Source: Hymenobacter sp. GOD-10R (GTDB taxonomy: Bacteria > Bacteroidota > Bacteroidia > Cytophagales > Hymenobacteraceae). Taken from it: a stretch of 64,000 nucleotides of DNA. Positions 54,822 to 63,017 of the stretch are shown one piece after another. The notes below the pieces were generated by a model. The model was not told the origin of the DNA and ran no database searches. It saw nothing but the letters and a program-made list of their open reading frames with translations. Numbering within the stretch: the stretch's first letter is position 1; every line of letters starts with the position of its first letter. The translations under genes and the position numbers were made by a program. The stretch is from contig NZ_CP141184.1 of assembly GCF_035609205.1 (NCBI RefSeq), positions 1,550,001 to 1,614,000 of the forward strand, given 5' to 3'.

Positions 54822-55739
54822 CTAAGAAGCTAGCCCAAGTGGCCGTACTGCAGCTAGCAATGCTTCATCATCGAAGGCTGCTACCACGCGTACTTGCTCC
54901 GTCGATAGATCATACTCAGCAATTAAGCGCTGCGCTACGGCCTCCGAGTCGGCGAGCACCAAATCGGCGCGGCGCAGTGCTAGGCGCTCTAGCTCCAGGC
55001 CCCAGCCACGGTCAGCGGGCGTATCGCGGTCAACGGCCAAGGAGTGTACGTGCAAAACAAGCGGTCGGCCAGTTGCCTGACGGATCTCCAGAGCAGCTAG
55101 CCACACCGGCCAATCCATGGCATAGATAACGGCGAACTGCTCAGCTAAAGCCAAACGGGTGGCAAAGCGGGCGTACTGAATCACCTGAAAATTTAGGTCG
55201 CTACTGTCAACCGGCGGAGTACGCAGGGCACCTAGCGCTTCGGCCAGCGTGGCGCGGTCGTTTGATAGAGCGAAAGGCACAAAAGTAGCCGTCGGTTCAG
55301 CTTCTTGTGCTGCGTCTGTTGAGGCCGATGAATCAAAACCTAGGTCCTGCGCTTCTTCTACACTTGGCTCTGTTGCCTCAAGCGCAAAAGCGTCTTGGTT
55401 CTGCAGGCCTCCAGTAGCAACGGTAGACGAACTCTCTTCTGCGTCGTGAGTAGCGCCTACATAAGGAGACGCAGGCGCTTCCCATTGCCCAGCCGGATAA
55501 TTGATCTGCCCTCCGGCCGCCGATTCCAAATCAGCCAAAGGTAGGTCAGCAATACCAGTGACATGTGCGTCTGGAACTTCCTTATTACCAGAAGTTGGTA
55601 AATGAGGAAGAATGACTGATAAGGTAGCCTGGGGGGATAGGCTACGGGCTAGCTCAAGCGGAGCAGGTTGAGGTGCCCCAGATTGCTGCGGCATATCGTC
55701 CCAGCCTAGCAATAGCAACGTAAAGTTTTGAGAATTCAT
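54822..55739 (-). CDS. orphan N-terminal half of a GT-B (GT4-like) glycosyltransferase
   Basis: 305 residues. The first 80 residues (TLLLLGWDDMPQQSG; ATLSVILPHLPTSG) and residues about 180-300 (FQVIQYARFATRLA; AVIYAMDWPVWLAALEIRQA; RPLVLHVHSLAVDRD; ERLALRRADLVLADSEAVAQ) match the acceptor-binding N-terminal Rossmann domain of GT4/glycogen-synthase-like enzymes. Between them sits a low-complexity acidic insert (about 80-165). The protein stops (VRVVAAFDDEALLAAV) exactly where the linker to the donor-binding C-terminal domain should begin, so the EX7E donor site is missing. The stop is followed by another gene within 12 bases, with no leftover C-terminal half. It is divergent from the GH31 gene. 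Confidence 0.75.
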   Translation of the reverse strand: MNSQNFTLLLLGWDDMPQQSGAPQPAPLELARSLSPQATLSVILPHLPTSGNKEVPDAHVTGIADLPLADLESAAGGQINYPAGQWEAPASPYVGATHDAEESSSTVATGGLQNQDAFALEATEPSVEEAQDLGFDSSASTDAAQEAEPTATFVPFALSNDRATLAEALGALRTPPVDSSDLNFQVIQYARFATRLALAEQFAVIYAMDWPVWLAALEIRQATGRPLVLHVHSLAVDRDTPADRGWGLELERLALRRADLVLADSEAVAQRLIAEYDLSTEQVRVVAAFDDEALLAAVRPLGLAS

Positions 55740-55941
55740 GAAAAAGCGCGGGGCAATGAAGTATATAACAAGCTGAATTTCTCGCTAAAAAGCCGCTGGC
55801 CCAGATTTTGGGTAAGGCCTATCTAATAGTAGGCAAAAATCGCGGCAATGATTTTTACCTTGCGAACTTAACTGTATCTATCCGGTTGAACTAAAATTTA
55901 TTTTCAACCTCACTCTCTCAGTCTCCAAGTCCCAGCTCCTT
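55740..55941. promoter_or_regulatory. divergent promoter region between GT-B half and GH31 gene
   Basis: 202 bases, A+T richer than its surroundings, between two divergent starts. A TACCTTGC near 55857 weakly recalls TAnnTTTG for the rightward gene. No operator repeat was recognised. Confidence 0.35.
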
Positions 55942-58389
55942 ATGATTCAGGAAAATAACTACATGGTCAATGATCTGGCCGCACGAGCTAAACAGGAGCT
56001 AGTTCCTGGGCAGGTAGTGCGAAGTCAGCAGCAAGGCCATGACTTTCTTTTTGTCTGCGAAAATAACGTTCAATTACAATTACAGGTAATTACGGATAAA
56101 ATTCTCCGTTTTCGTTACGCAACGGAAGTAGGCTTCGCCCCCGATTTTAGCTACGCTATTCCGGCCGACCGGCCCCGGCAGGCGCCGCAATTTCTTGAAT
56201 TTCGCGAGAAACCTGACCATTATCGGATTACTACCGACCGTCTTATTTGCACTGTGTCAAAAGAAAACTTGCACGTGCGCATTCTCGACCGCTCGGGTAC
56301 TGTGCTGAGCGACGATGATAAAGGCTTTCATTGGCAGCATAACGACGACACCGGCAACGACATCGTTAAGATGAGCAAGCAGGTGCAAAGCGGTGTTTGC
56401 TACTATGGCCTCGGCGATAAGCCCGAGAACATGAACCTGCGCGGCAAGCGCTTTGTGAATTGGGGCTCCGACACCTACGGCTACGTGAAAGGCTCCGATC
56501 CGCTCTACAAGAACATTCCGTTCTATCTGGAGCTGCACCAGAAAATTGCTCATGGCATTTTCTTCGACAATAGCTTCAAAGCCTTTTTCGACTTTGCCGC
56601 TGAGCGTGCCGACGTGACCAGCTTCTGGGCTGAGGGCGGCGAGATGAACTACTACTTTATTTATGGACCTACCCTCACGGAGGTAACGGAGGAATATACG
56701 CGTCTGACGTGCCCGCCCGAACTGCCACCCATGTGGGCCCTAGGTTACCATCAGTGTAAGTGGAGCTACTTCCCGGAAAGCAACGTAAAGGAAATTGCAG
56801 CGGGCTTCCGCGAGCGGCAGATTCCGTGCGACGCGCTGTACCTCGACATCGACTATATGGATGGGTATCGGTGCTTTACGTGGAGCCCCACGCACTTTCC
56901 CGAGCCAAAGCGCATGATTAAGGAGCTAGCTGAGGATGGGTTCAAACTGGTGGTTATCATTGACCCCGGTATCAAGATCGATCCTGAGTATCCAGTATAT
57001 AACGAAGCCCTGGAGCAAGACTTCTTCTGTCGGCGGGCCGATGGACCGCTGATGCGCGGTTCGGTGTGGCCTGGGCTCTGCAACTTCCCTGACTACACCA
57101 AGCCCGCCGTGCGCGAGTGGTGGTCCGGGCTGTTCAAGGGGTTGATTCAGGAAGATGGCGTGCGCGGCGTGTGGAATGACATGAACGAACCAGCTGTGTT
57201 CGAAAAAGGCACTTTCCCTGATGATGTGCGCTTCCACTACGAAGGTCATTCGGCTTCGCACAAGAAAGCGCACAACGTTTACGGTATGCAAATGGCGCGG
57301 GCAACGGCTGCCGGAGTGAAGCGCTTCTCATACCCTAATCGCCCTTTCACCATCACGCGGAGCACTTACGCGGGCGGACAGCGGTATTCGTCAGCTTGGA
57401 CCGGTGATAACATTGCGAGCTGGGAACACCTCTGGCTAGCCAACATCCAGTGTCAGCGGCTGAGTATTTCGGGTTTCTCTTTCGTAGGCTCTGACGTAGG
57501 CGGTTTCGTGGAAACACCTGATGGTGAGCTGTATGTGCGCTGGGTGGCGCTAGCTGCTTTCCACCCTTTCTTCCGCACGCACAGCTCCGGCGACCACGGC
57601 GACCAAGAGCCTTGGTCCTTCGGAGATGAGTATATGACTCTGGCGCGGCACTTTATTTCGTTGCGCTACCGCTTGCTGCCTTATATGTACACCACGTTCT
57701 GGCAGTATGTGCAAAACGGCACGCCCATGTTGCGCCCCCTCGCGTTCCTCGATCAGAACGACACGGATACGTACCTGCGCATGGCCGAGTTCTCGCTCGG
57801 CGACCACCTGTTAGTGTGCCCCATTACCACGCCTGGTGTCGATGGCCGCTGGATGTATCTGCCGAAGGGACAGTGGTATTACTACTGGACGAATGAAGTA
57901 CGCTCGGGTGGGGCTGAGGTGTGGGCTAGTGCCAACCTCGACCGGATTCCGTTGTTCGTGAGAGCAGGGGCTGTTATTCCCTTCTACCCACTCATGCAGT
58001 ACGTAGGCGAGAAGGTAGTAGAAGAGCTGACGCTGCACGTATATTATAAGAATGGTAAGGAAGCCAGCGTGCTGTACGACGATGGCGGCGAAGGCTACGC
58101 TTACCAGGAAGGACAAAGCACCACCCGCCGTTTCACCGTATCGGGCACCGAAACCACCCTTACGCTGAAGCAGGAGATAGAAGGCGAGTATAAGCCTAGC
58201 TTCGCCACTTATAAGGTGGTGCTGCACGGGCTTCCCTTCGAAACTACCGCCCAGACGGTTGATGGCGAAACGGTGAAGCTCGACGAGCACATCACGGATA
58301 CCGGCCTGACGCTACCAAGCATGACTGTTGGTGTTGGCTTTGGAGAAGTAATGCTGAAGGGCAACGTCACTCCAGTAGTGGCAAGCTAG
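55942..58389 (+). CDS. GH31 alpha-glucosidase
   Basis: 815 residues, start at 55942 with an alternative ATG seven codons later (55963). An N-terminal beta-sandwich (about 20-235) precedes the (beta/alpha)8 barrel. The nucleophile motif WNDMNEPAVF gives D413, and the acid/base region SAWTGDNIASW gives D489. GYHQCKWSYFPESNVKEIA and FVGSDVGGF are other GH31 hallmarks. No signal peptide is seen, so it is probably cytoplasmic and removes alpha-linked glucose from maltodextrin or glycogen fragments. This fits the branching enzyme 6 kb upstream and the GT-B half next door. Confidence 0.92.
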   Translation: MIQENNYMVNDLAARAKQELVPGQVVRSQQQGHDFLFVCENNVQLQLQVITDKILRFRYATEVGFAPDFSYAIPADRPRQAPQFLEFREKPDHYRITTDRLICTVSKENLHVRILDRSGTVLSDDDKGFHWQHNDDTGNDIVKMSKQVQSGVCYYGLGDKPENMNLRGKRFVNWGSDTYGYVKGSDPLYKNIPFYLELHQKIAHGIFFDNSFKAFFDFAAERADVTSFWAEGGEMNYYFIYGPTLTEVTEEYTRLTCPPELPPMWALGYHQCKWSYFPESNVKEIAAGFRERQIPCDALYLDIDYMDGYRCFTWSPTHFPEPKRMIKELAEDGFKLVVIIDPGIKIDPEYPVYNEALEQDFFCRRADGPLMRGSVWPGLCNFPDYTKPAVREWWSGLFKGLIQEDGVRGVWNDMNEPAVFEKGTFPDDVRFHYEGHSASHKKAHNVYGMQMARATAAGVKRFSYPNRPFTITRSTYAGGQRYSSAWTGDNIASWEHLWLANIQCQRLSISGFSFVGSDVGGFVETPDGELYVRWVALAAFHPFFRTHSSGDHGDQEPWSFGDEYMTLARHFISLRYRLLPYMYTTFWQYVQNGTPMLRPLAFLDQNDTDTYLRMAEFSLGDHLLVCPITTPGVDGRWMYLPKGQWYYYWTNEVRSGGAEVWASANLDRIPLFVRAGAVIPFYPLMQYVGEKVVEELTLHVYYKNGKEASVLYDDGGEGYAYQEGQSTTRRFTVSGTETTLTLKQEIEGEYKPSFATYKVVLHGLPFETTAQTVDGETVKLDEHITDTGLTLPSMTVGVGFGEVMLKGNVTPVVAS

Positions 58390-58414
58390 GTTGCACACCA
58401 ATTGACATAAACAT

Positions 58415-58446
58415 AAACGGCCCGCAGATAGCTCTGCAGGCCGTTT
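58415..58446. terminator. bidirectional terminator after the GH31 gene
   Basis: AAACGGCCCGCAGA pairs with TCTGCAGGCCGTTT with one mismatch around TAGC, at a convergent junction, followed by CGTTTTG. Confidence 0.72.
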
Positions 58447-58466
58447 CGTTTTGAAGCTAAGTTAAC

Positions 58467-58829
58467 CTAGGCTGCTTGAAAGCCAGAGGCTTGGCGTAGC
58501 GTGCGCTCGTTGCCAGTTGCTGGATCAGCGTAGCTACGGTCGCCCACTTCGATGGAGACTTTCTTGCCAATTAGCTGCTTGGTATCGAGGTCTTTACCTG
58601 CTTCGTGCGCAATGCCTGCGGCTTCGTACAAACCTAGGATGATAGGTAAGCCAGCAGGCGAATTGTAGAAGCGCTGATTGACAAAGCCATCTTCATTCTC
58701 AAACCGGACGGCAAAGAAAGGTACGTTTTGGTGTTCACTAGTGCCTTCTTCGATGTCCGTAATTTCGACCGTGTGGCGGCCATCGGGCAGGAATGCTTTG
58801 TCCTGGCCCTCTTCAACTTGAATTTTCAT
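58467..58829 (-). CDS. small soluble protein of unknown function (DUF669-like?)
   Basis: 120 residues, acidic, no signal peptide. Segments GRHTVEITDIEEGTSEHQNV, FFAVRFENEDGFVNQRFY, GLYEAAGIAHEAGKDLDTKQ and LIGKKVSIEVGDRSYADPAT resemble the DUF669 fold of phage and chromosomal proteins that work beside single-strand DNA proteins. The resemblance is by eye only. No phage gene is near. Single gene. Confidence 0.7.
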   Translation of the reverse strand: MKIQVEEGQDKAFLPDGRHTVEITDIEEGTSEHQNVPFFAVRFENEDGFVNQRFYNSPAGLPIILGLYEAAGIAHEAGKDLDTKQLIGKKVSIEVGDRSYADPATGNERTLRQASGFQAA

Positions 58830-58891
58830 AGCGTTAGGTGGGTTTCCTACTGCTAACGCAATGGCGTGGGCTTCGGTTGACCTAGCTTACG

Positions 58892-59893
58892 TTATTGAAG
58901 CTGAAGCTTGCGCACTACTATTCCCTCGGGAGTATCGAGGCGGAGCAAATACACACCAGCAGGCTTCCCACGCAAGTCGAGCTGACGCCCGTTGGCGGCG
59001 CTAGCGGGCGCGGCGGCTTGCTGCAGTACTACTTTGCCGAGAGCGTCGGTTACGCTGAGCGGTGCCGTGGCTACGCTAGCCTTTTGCAATGAGGCGAGCG
59101 AGAACAGACCATTTTCGCTAGGGTTGGGGTAAACGCTGAGAGTAGCGGCTACGGCTGGGCTGGCGTTGGCCGTCGTAAAGGAGAAGGCAACGTCGTCAAT
59201 GGTCAAAGCTGCGCTAGACGAGAACACCTGGTTGCCGCCAACACTGAAGCCAAGTCGCAGCGAATCTGGTGCTTCTGTTGAAGTGTACGTGATAGGCACA
59301 CTAAATTGCTTGTAAGTTGTTGTGCCTGGCGTAATGACATTAGTTGTGGTGCTGCTAGCAGTGCCGACGATAATGCCACCATTGCTCAAATTTCCTTTAC
59401 TAAGTGCCATGGCAACTTGCGCTTGGTCGGTGCTCGTGCCTGCAAATTTGTACCAAAAGGTAAGTTGGGCTGGACGAGCTGTATAAGGAATACCCCGGGA
59501 CCTTCTGATGTCCGCTAAAGCAGTTGGGTCCGATAAGTCGGCGAAGGTTACGCGAAAACGGTCGCCGAGCAACAAAATAGCAGGAGCAGGCTGGCTACCA
59601 AGACCGAGAACAGAGATATTTTTGGGAATAAGTTGGGCAGCAAAAGAACCAGTGTACTTATCACTAGACTTCGTTACCAACTTTGTAGCATTGGGCGTCA
59701 ATGGTCCAACAATGGGCTGAAATACCTGATACACTATATCATCTGCCGTGAGCCAGCCTTGTGGGCGTTCATTGCTCAACGGGCGGTTCTCCCAAGTTTC
59801 AAAGCCTGCATTAGGTACAGTGGTTTGGGCAGTAGCTCCGCCGGCGGAAAGTAAGCCAGCAGCACAAAGAAGAGTATGTAGATGATTTTTCAT
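58892..59893 (-). CDS. secreted PCMD-like domain protein with T9SS sorting domain
   Basis: 333 residues from the ATG at 59893, which opens a signal peptide (LLCAAGLLSAGGATAQ). An open frame runs 84 codons further, overlapping the rhomboid gene, but is rejected. The mature part begins VPNAGFETWENRPLSNERPQ GW in the style of carbohydrate-metabolism (PCMD) beta-sandwich domains. The last 80 residues are a T9SS type A sorting domain (LSVYPNPSENGLFSL; VTDALGKVVLQQA; GKPAGVYLLRLDTPEG). It should be exported through the type IX system and attached to or released from the surface. Its carbohydrate role is inferred. Confidence 0.83.
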   Translation of the reverse strand: MKNHLHTLLCAAGLLSAGGATAQTTVPNAGFETWENRPLSNERPQGWLTADDIVYQVFQPIVGPLTPNATKLVTKSSDKYTGSFAAQLIPKNISVLGLGSQPAPAILLLGDRFRVTFADLSDPTALADIRRSRGIPYTARPAQLTFWYKFAGTSTDQAQVAMALSKGNLSNGGIIVGTASSTTTNVITPGTTTYKQFSVPITYTSTEAPDSLRLGFSVGGNQVFSSSAALTIDDVAFSFTTANASPAVAATLSVYPNPSENGLFSLASLQKASVATAPLSVTDALGKVVLQQAAAPASAANGRQLDLRGKPAGVYLLRLDTPEGIVVRKLQLQ

Positions 59894-60065
59894 ATAGGAA
59901 TGAGGAGCAAAAAGGTAGAAGAAAGTAGGTGAAAGAGAAGCACCTAGGCTACTCCGGTAAATATAGCCTGTACTGTATTGAGGAAAGATAGGTTTGAATT
60001 TTATTTGTGTGTGAACAGCTAAAATTGGTATGCAAAACAGGAAAGAAGAAGCCTGTATCAGCAGC

Positions 60066-60914
60066 CTAGCGTTCCTCCACAACTTTATGAGGCATAAGTA
60101 GACCCACCAGAACACCCGTAAGCAGCCCGCCCAAGTGGGCGGCATTGTCTGTGTTGCCAGATCCTTCTAGCCCAGCTAATAAACTGGAAAGCATAAGATA
60201 GAGTAACAGGCCGAACAGCGGGCGGCGTTGCTGCGGGCTCAACGGTGTGTTCTTGACAAAAGCCGTAGCAAGCAGCAACCCGTAAAGCCCGAAAATTGCG
60301 CCGGAAGCTCCCACTGAGTTGACGCCGCCTGGCATGTGCCACCACAAGCTAGCTAGGCTGCCGCCCACGCCACTCAGTAAGTACCCGAGCAGCAGCCGGC
60401 CGCGGCCAAACAGCGGCTCCGCGAGCAAGCCTAGCACTACGAGCGTGCCCGCGTTGAGCAGCAAGTGAGCCGGGCCGCCGTGCAAAAAGCAGCAGGTAAG
60501 TAGGCGCCACGGCTGCCCGTGTAAGGTAAGCGGCGAAAAATTGGAGCCCCACGCTACCAAGTCAGCGGAGCGCGGAGCCAGCAAACTACCCCCAGCTAGG
60601 CCCATCAGAAGGTAAACCACCAGGTTTACGTCGAGCAGGAGGGAGGTAACGACGTGGGAACCGCTCGGCCAGAACAGGGTATGAGCTAGGTCTTTTACTT
60701 CGTCGAGCCAAGTACGCGGGGGCGTCGGCGGAGCAGGTGAGGGCTGCACCTGGCCAGGCAGTTCGGTTGGGATAAGCTCTCGGCGCTGTAGCTCGCGCAC
60801 GGCGGCTTGCACCAGCGGCGCCGGATAGCGGCGGGCGTGCTGGGTGAGGTAAAGTAGCTCGGCGTCCGTTTTGTGGGCTAGGGGCTCGGGTGGGAGAAGT
60901 GGGTCGGCCTCCAT
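60066..60914 (-). CDS. rhomboid-family intramembrane serine protease
   Basis: 282 residues. Catalytic Ser204 lies in VGASGAIFG and His260 in NAAHLGG; the HGGPAHLLLN segment (H145, H150, N154) completes the rhomboid pattern. There are six to seven membrane helices (about 88-276). The 80-residue cytoplasmic N-terminus begins with a small helical module (KTDAELLYLTQHARRY; VQAAVRELQRRELIP) that is shared with the upstream gene product. The gene starts 15 bases after the upstream stop, so the two form one operon. It should cut single-pass membrane proteins. Confidence 0.92.
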   Translation of the reverse strand: MEADPLLPPEPLAHKTDAELLYLTQHARRYPAPLVQAAVRELQRRELIPTELPGQVQPSPAPPTPPRTWLDEVKDLAHTLFWPSGSHVVTSLLLDVNLVVYLLMGLAGGSLLAPRSADLVAWGSNFSPLTLHGQPWRLLTCCFLHGGPAHLLLNAGTLVVLGLLAEPLFGRGRLLLGYLLSGVGGSLASLWWHMPGGVNSVGASGAIFGLYGLLLATAFVKNTPLSPQQRRPLFGLLLYLMLSSLLAGLEGSGNTDNAAHLGGLLTGVLVGLLMPHKVVEER

Positions 60915-60929
60915 TACCTAGGGTGTAAA

Positions 60930-62054
60930 TTAGTCTTCGGGGTGACTTGCCATGAAGCGTAGCGCTCCTTTAGTGTAAACAACCACAGCGCCATCGTGTG
61001 CTTGCGGGCCGAAGTAGCGGACGGCGGCCGAGGGCTGCACCACCAGAATGCGCCCGAGCGAATCGGCGGGCAGGGACTGCACTTCGGCTGGGGGTGCTCC
61101 GTTGGAAGGATTGCTGTGGAAGACCCGACCGTCAAGAATGTATATGGGATTGGCTCCGCCCTTCGGCTCAGGTAAACTCGTCACTAGCTGCGCGCCTTCT
61201 GGCAGGTCACCTCGCTTCGAGATAGCCGCAGGCGCAAGGCTGGTCAGCTTGCGTTGGCTGGCTGGCACGCCGAGTATCACCTGGCGCAGGTAATAGGCGG
61301 AGTCGCGGGTGGCGCTGGTAGAAGGCAGAAGCTGCGGCAAGCCTTGCGCATGGCGAAAAGCCATTTCGTTAATTGTTCGGACGCGTAGGTCGGCCGCATG
61401 CTCCATCACCGCCAGATGCTTTTTCATGGTGGGCTGAAGCTTGAGGTCGTACCTGAGCACATGGGTGAAGCTGCGCCACTGTTCACTATTCATCTCCAAC
61501 AAACCCAAAAACCGCTCATCGGTTTCGTTTTGGATGGCTTGCGTGTAAAGATATTCCGCCTGGTCTTCGGCCGCCCAGTAGCGCCCAGCTAGCAGCAGAT
61601 AATTGCGGATGGCCGTCGTATCGGACCGCTCGGTGGTGGGTAGCAGCGCTTTCTGCTGCTGCACTTGCGTCGTAACCAACGAGTCGAAGGTTTGTACCGG
61701 GCGCAGCGCTACGACCTTCAGAGCGGTTGGCCTTGCCTTCGGAGCCTTTGCAGCTGTTGGGGCGGAAGAGTCATAATAGCGCCAGCCTAGTAGGGTCAGC
61801 ACCAGCAAACCTAGGCCGACGGCGGGGGCTACCCAGCGTCGTTCGGCGGGTAAATCGGCAAAATCAGGTTCGGTGGTTACAACATTTGTGTTTATTTCGG
61901 GCCGCGTATCGAAGCCGCGCTGGTGCAGCTCGCGCCGGGCGGCAGCCACCACATCGGGATGATAAAACTCGGGGTGCTGGATAAGATAACGCAGTTCGGC
62001 TTCAGTTTTTTGACTGAATGAATCGGCAGGGCGAGCAGCCGGAGAAGAAGACAT
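60930..62054 (-). CDS. single-pass membrane protein sharing a rhomboid-linked N-terminal domain and ending in a TonB-plug-like fragment
   Basis: 374 residues. Residues about 15-47 (KTEAELRYLIQHPEFYHPDV; AAARRELHQRG) match the N-terminal module of the rhomboid encoded just downstream. A single membrane helix lies at 74-91 (VAPAVGLGLLVLTLLGW), glycine-rich at its start. The next 200 residues are helical and probably periplasmic. The last 75 residues (NPIYILDGRVFHSNP; RILVVQPSAAVRYFGPQAHD; GAVVVYTKGA) look like the plug motif of SusC-type receptors (LDG...YG..A.NG.I.ITTK) without any barrel. No enzyme motif seen. It may be a natural substrate or partner of the rhomboid. Confidence 0.75.
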   Translation of the reverse strand: MSSSPAARPADSFSQKTEAELRYLIQHPEFYHPDVVAAARRELHQRGFDTRPEINTNVVTTEPDFADLPAERRWVAPAVGLGLLVLTLLGWRYYDSSAPTAAKAPKARPTALKVVALRPVQTFDSLVTTQVQQQKALLPTTERSDTTAIRNYLLLAGRYWAAEDQAEYLYTQAIQNETDERFLGLLEMNSEQWRSFTHVLRYDLKLQPTMKKHLAVMEHAADLRVRTINEMAFRHAQGLPQLLPSTSATRDSAYYLRQVILGVPASQRKLTSLAPAAISKRGDLPEGAQLVTSLPEPKGGANPIYILDGRVFHSNPSNGAPPAEVQSLPADSLGRILVVQPSAAVRYFGPQAHDGAVVVYTKGALRFMASHPED

Positions 62055-62212
62055 AAATCGAAAATAAATAACGACGCAAAAAAGTAGACGATAACTTCCC
62101 TAAGTTGCGCAAAAGCTGTGCAACATTCGCACAAGCGCAAAACCACCTTGCTGAGCCCGCGTATATCGTGTGCTACTTCTCACCTCATACCCGTCAGACA
62201 GACGCTAGGATT

Positions 62213-62524
62213 ATGGCAGAAAACAAGGAAATTCCCACCGATGCTCAAGCTATTGAGCAAGAGGGGACAGCACAGCCCGATCAGCGGCAGCCGGAAGGAC
62301 GCCAGTTCCCCGACAACCACTCCGACGCGCTCCGAGGCCTCAACGCCGACGACAGCTCCGGCAGCGGTGGCACCGAAGGCGGGCATGAAATCAAAGGGAA
62401 AAATGTAAGCACCAGCACCCACTACGATAAGCCCGGCAATGCCGACGAAGGTGACGTAGGCGGGAGCACTGCCTCCAGCGGAACGGGAGTTTCGGGAGGC
62501 GAAACCGGCAAAGTGTCGTTGTAA
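62213..62524 (+). CDS. small hydrophilic Gly/Ser/Asp-rich protein
   Basis: 103 residues from the ATG at 62213; an in-frame upstream extension (62105) is not protein-like. No hydrophobic segment, mostly Gly, Ser, Asp, Gln, Glu (AENKEIPTDAQAIEQEGTAQ; SSGTGVSGGETGKVSL). Probably disordered. It is similar in style to the small protein at 51314-51529 but not clearly homologous. Function unknown. Confidence 0.55.
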   Translation: MAENKEIPTDAQAIEQEGTAQPDQRQPEGRQFPDNHSDALRGLNADDSSGSGGTEGGHEIKGKNVSTSTHYDKPGNADEGDVGGSTASSGTGVSGGETGKVSL

Positions 62525-62538
62525 GTAGTACCTTTCTG

Positions 62539-62561
62539 CCGCCGGCAGCAACGTGCGGCGG
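62539..62561 (+). terminator. weak hairpin after the Gly/Ser-rich protein gene
   Basis: CCGCCG and CGGCGG pair over 6 bp around an 11-base loop, followed by TTTCTTTCTT. Short for a terminator, hence the low score. Confidence 0.35.
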
Positions 62562-62595
62562 TTTCTTTCTTATCCACTTTTCTTCTGTTTCACTT

Positions 62596-62862
62596 ATGGC
62601 TATTAAAACCCTGAACAGCCCAGCAAGCGGTAGCCAAACGGCTTTCGCGGACGACGATGTTTACACCCTAACGGCTCGCGCTGCCCAAGGCGGTCCAGAT
62701 GACGACGATGACCTCGACGATGACGAGGACTTCGACGACGATGACGATCTGGATGTTGACGACGACCTAGAGGATGACGATCTGGACGCCGACGACGACC
62801 TCGATGATGATTTCGATGATGATCTGGAGGAGGACGACGACGATGACGACGACCTAGCCTAG
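62596..62862 (+). CDS. small protein with an aspartate-rich tail
   Basis: 88 residues. The first 33 are ordinary (MAIKTLNSPASGSQTAF, YTLTARAAQG); from residue 35 on nearly every residue is Asp or Glu, with isolated Leu/Phe/Val in a loose DDDL/DDDF rhythm. Codons alternate GAC and GAT with no long exact DNA repeat. A highly negative, disordered tail could bind calcium or basic proteins; neither is shown. It lies 71 bases after the Gly/Ser-rich protein gene on the same strand. Confidence 0.62.
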   Translation: MAIKTLNSPASGSQTAFADDDVYTLTARAAQGGPDDDDDLDDDEDFDDDDDLDVDDDLEDDDLDADDDLDDDFDDDLEEDDDDDDDLA

Positions 62863-62904
62863 GCTATACACTAAGTCAGCATGTTGCATTTGGCGACCTA
62901 AAAG

Positions 62905-63017
62905 GACCGCCACCACCCGTTGAAAAACGGTAGTGCTGTAGCTCAGAAGTTTGGGATAGACTATCTTCCCAGCCCTATGAATACTTCGCTTTCCGGATAC
63001 CGCTGGTGGTGGCGGTC
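62905..63017 (+). promoter_or_regulatory. inverted repeat spanning the start of the serine hydrolase gene
   Basis: GACCGCCACCAC (62905-62916) and GTGGTGGCGGTC (63006-63017) are perfect complements separated by 89 bases. The left arm is in the leader and the right arm in codons 10-14 of the gene starting at 62977; it is followed by TTTTTTT (63018-63024). With G-U pairs the stem grows to about 16 bp. A small hairpin (CCGTTGAAAAACGG, 62917-62930) lies just after the left arm. It could be a leader attenuator or a chance match. Confidence 0.4.

Noticed and set aside
58467..58829. Phage remnant because of the DUF669-like look
   Set aside because: No other phage gene nearby, and the resemblance is weak.
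59894..60145. N-terminal extension of the T9SS cargo gene by 84 codons
   Set aside because: It overlaps the rhomboid gene and is not protein-like; the signal peptide begins exactly at the ATG at 59893.
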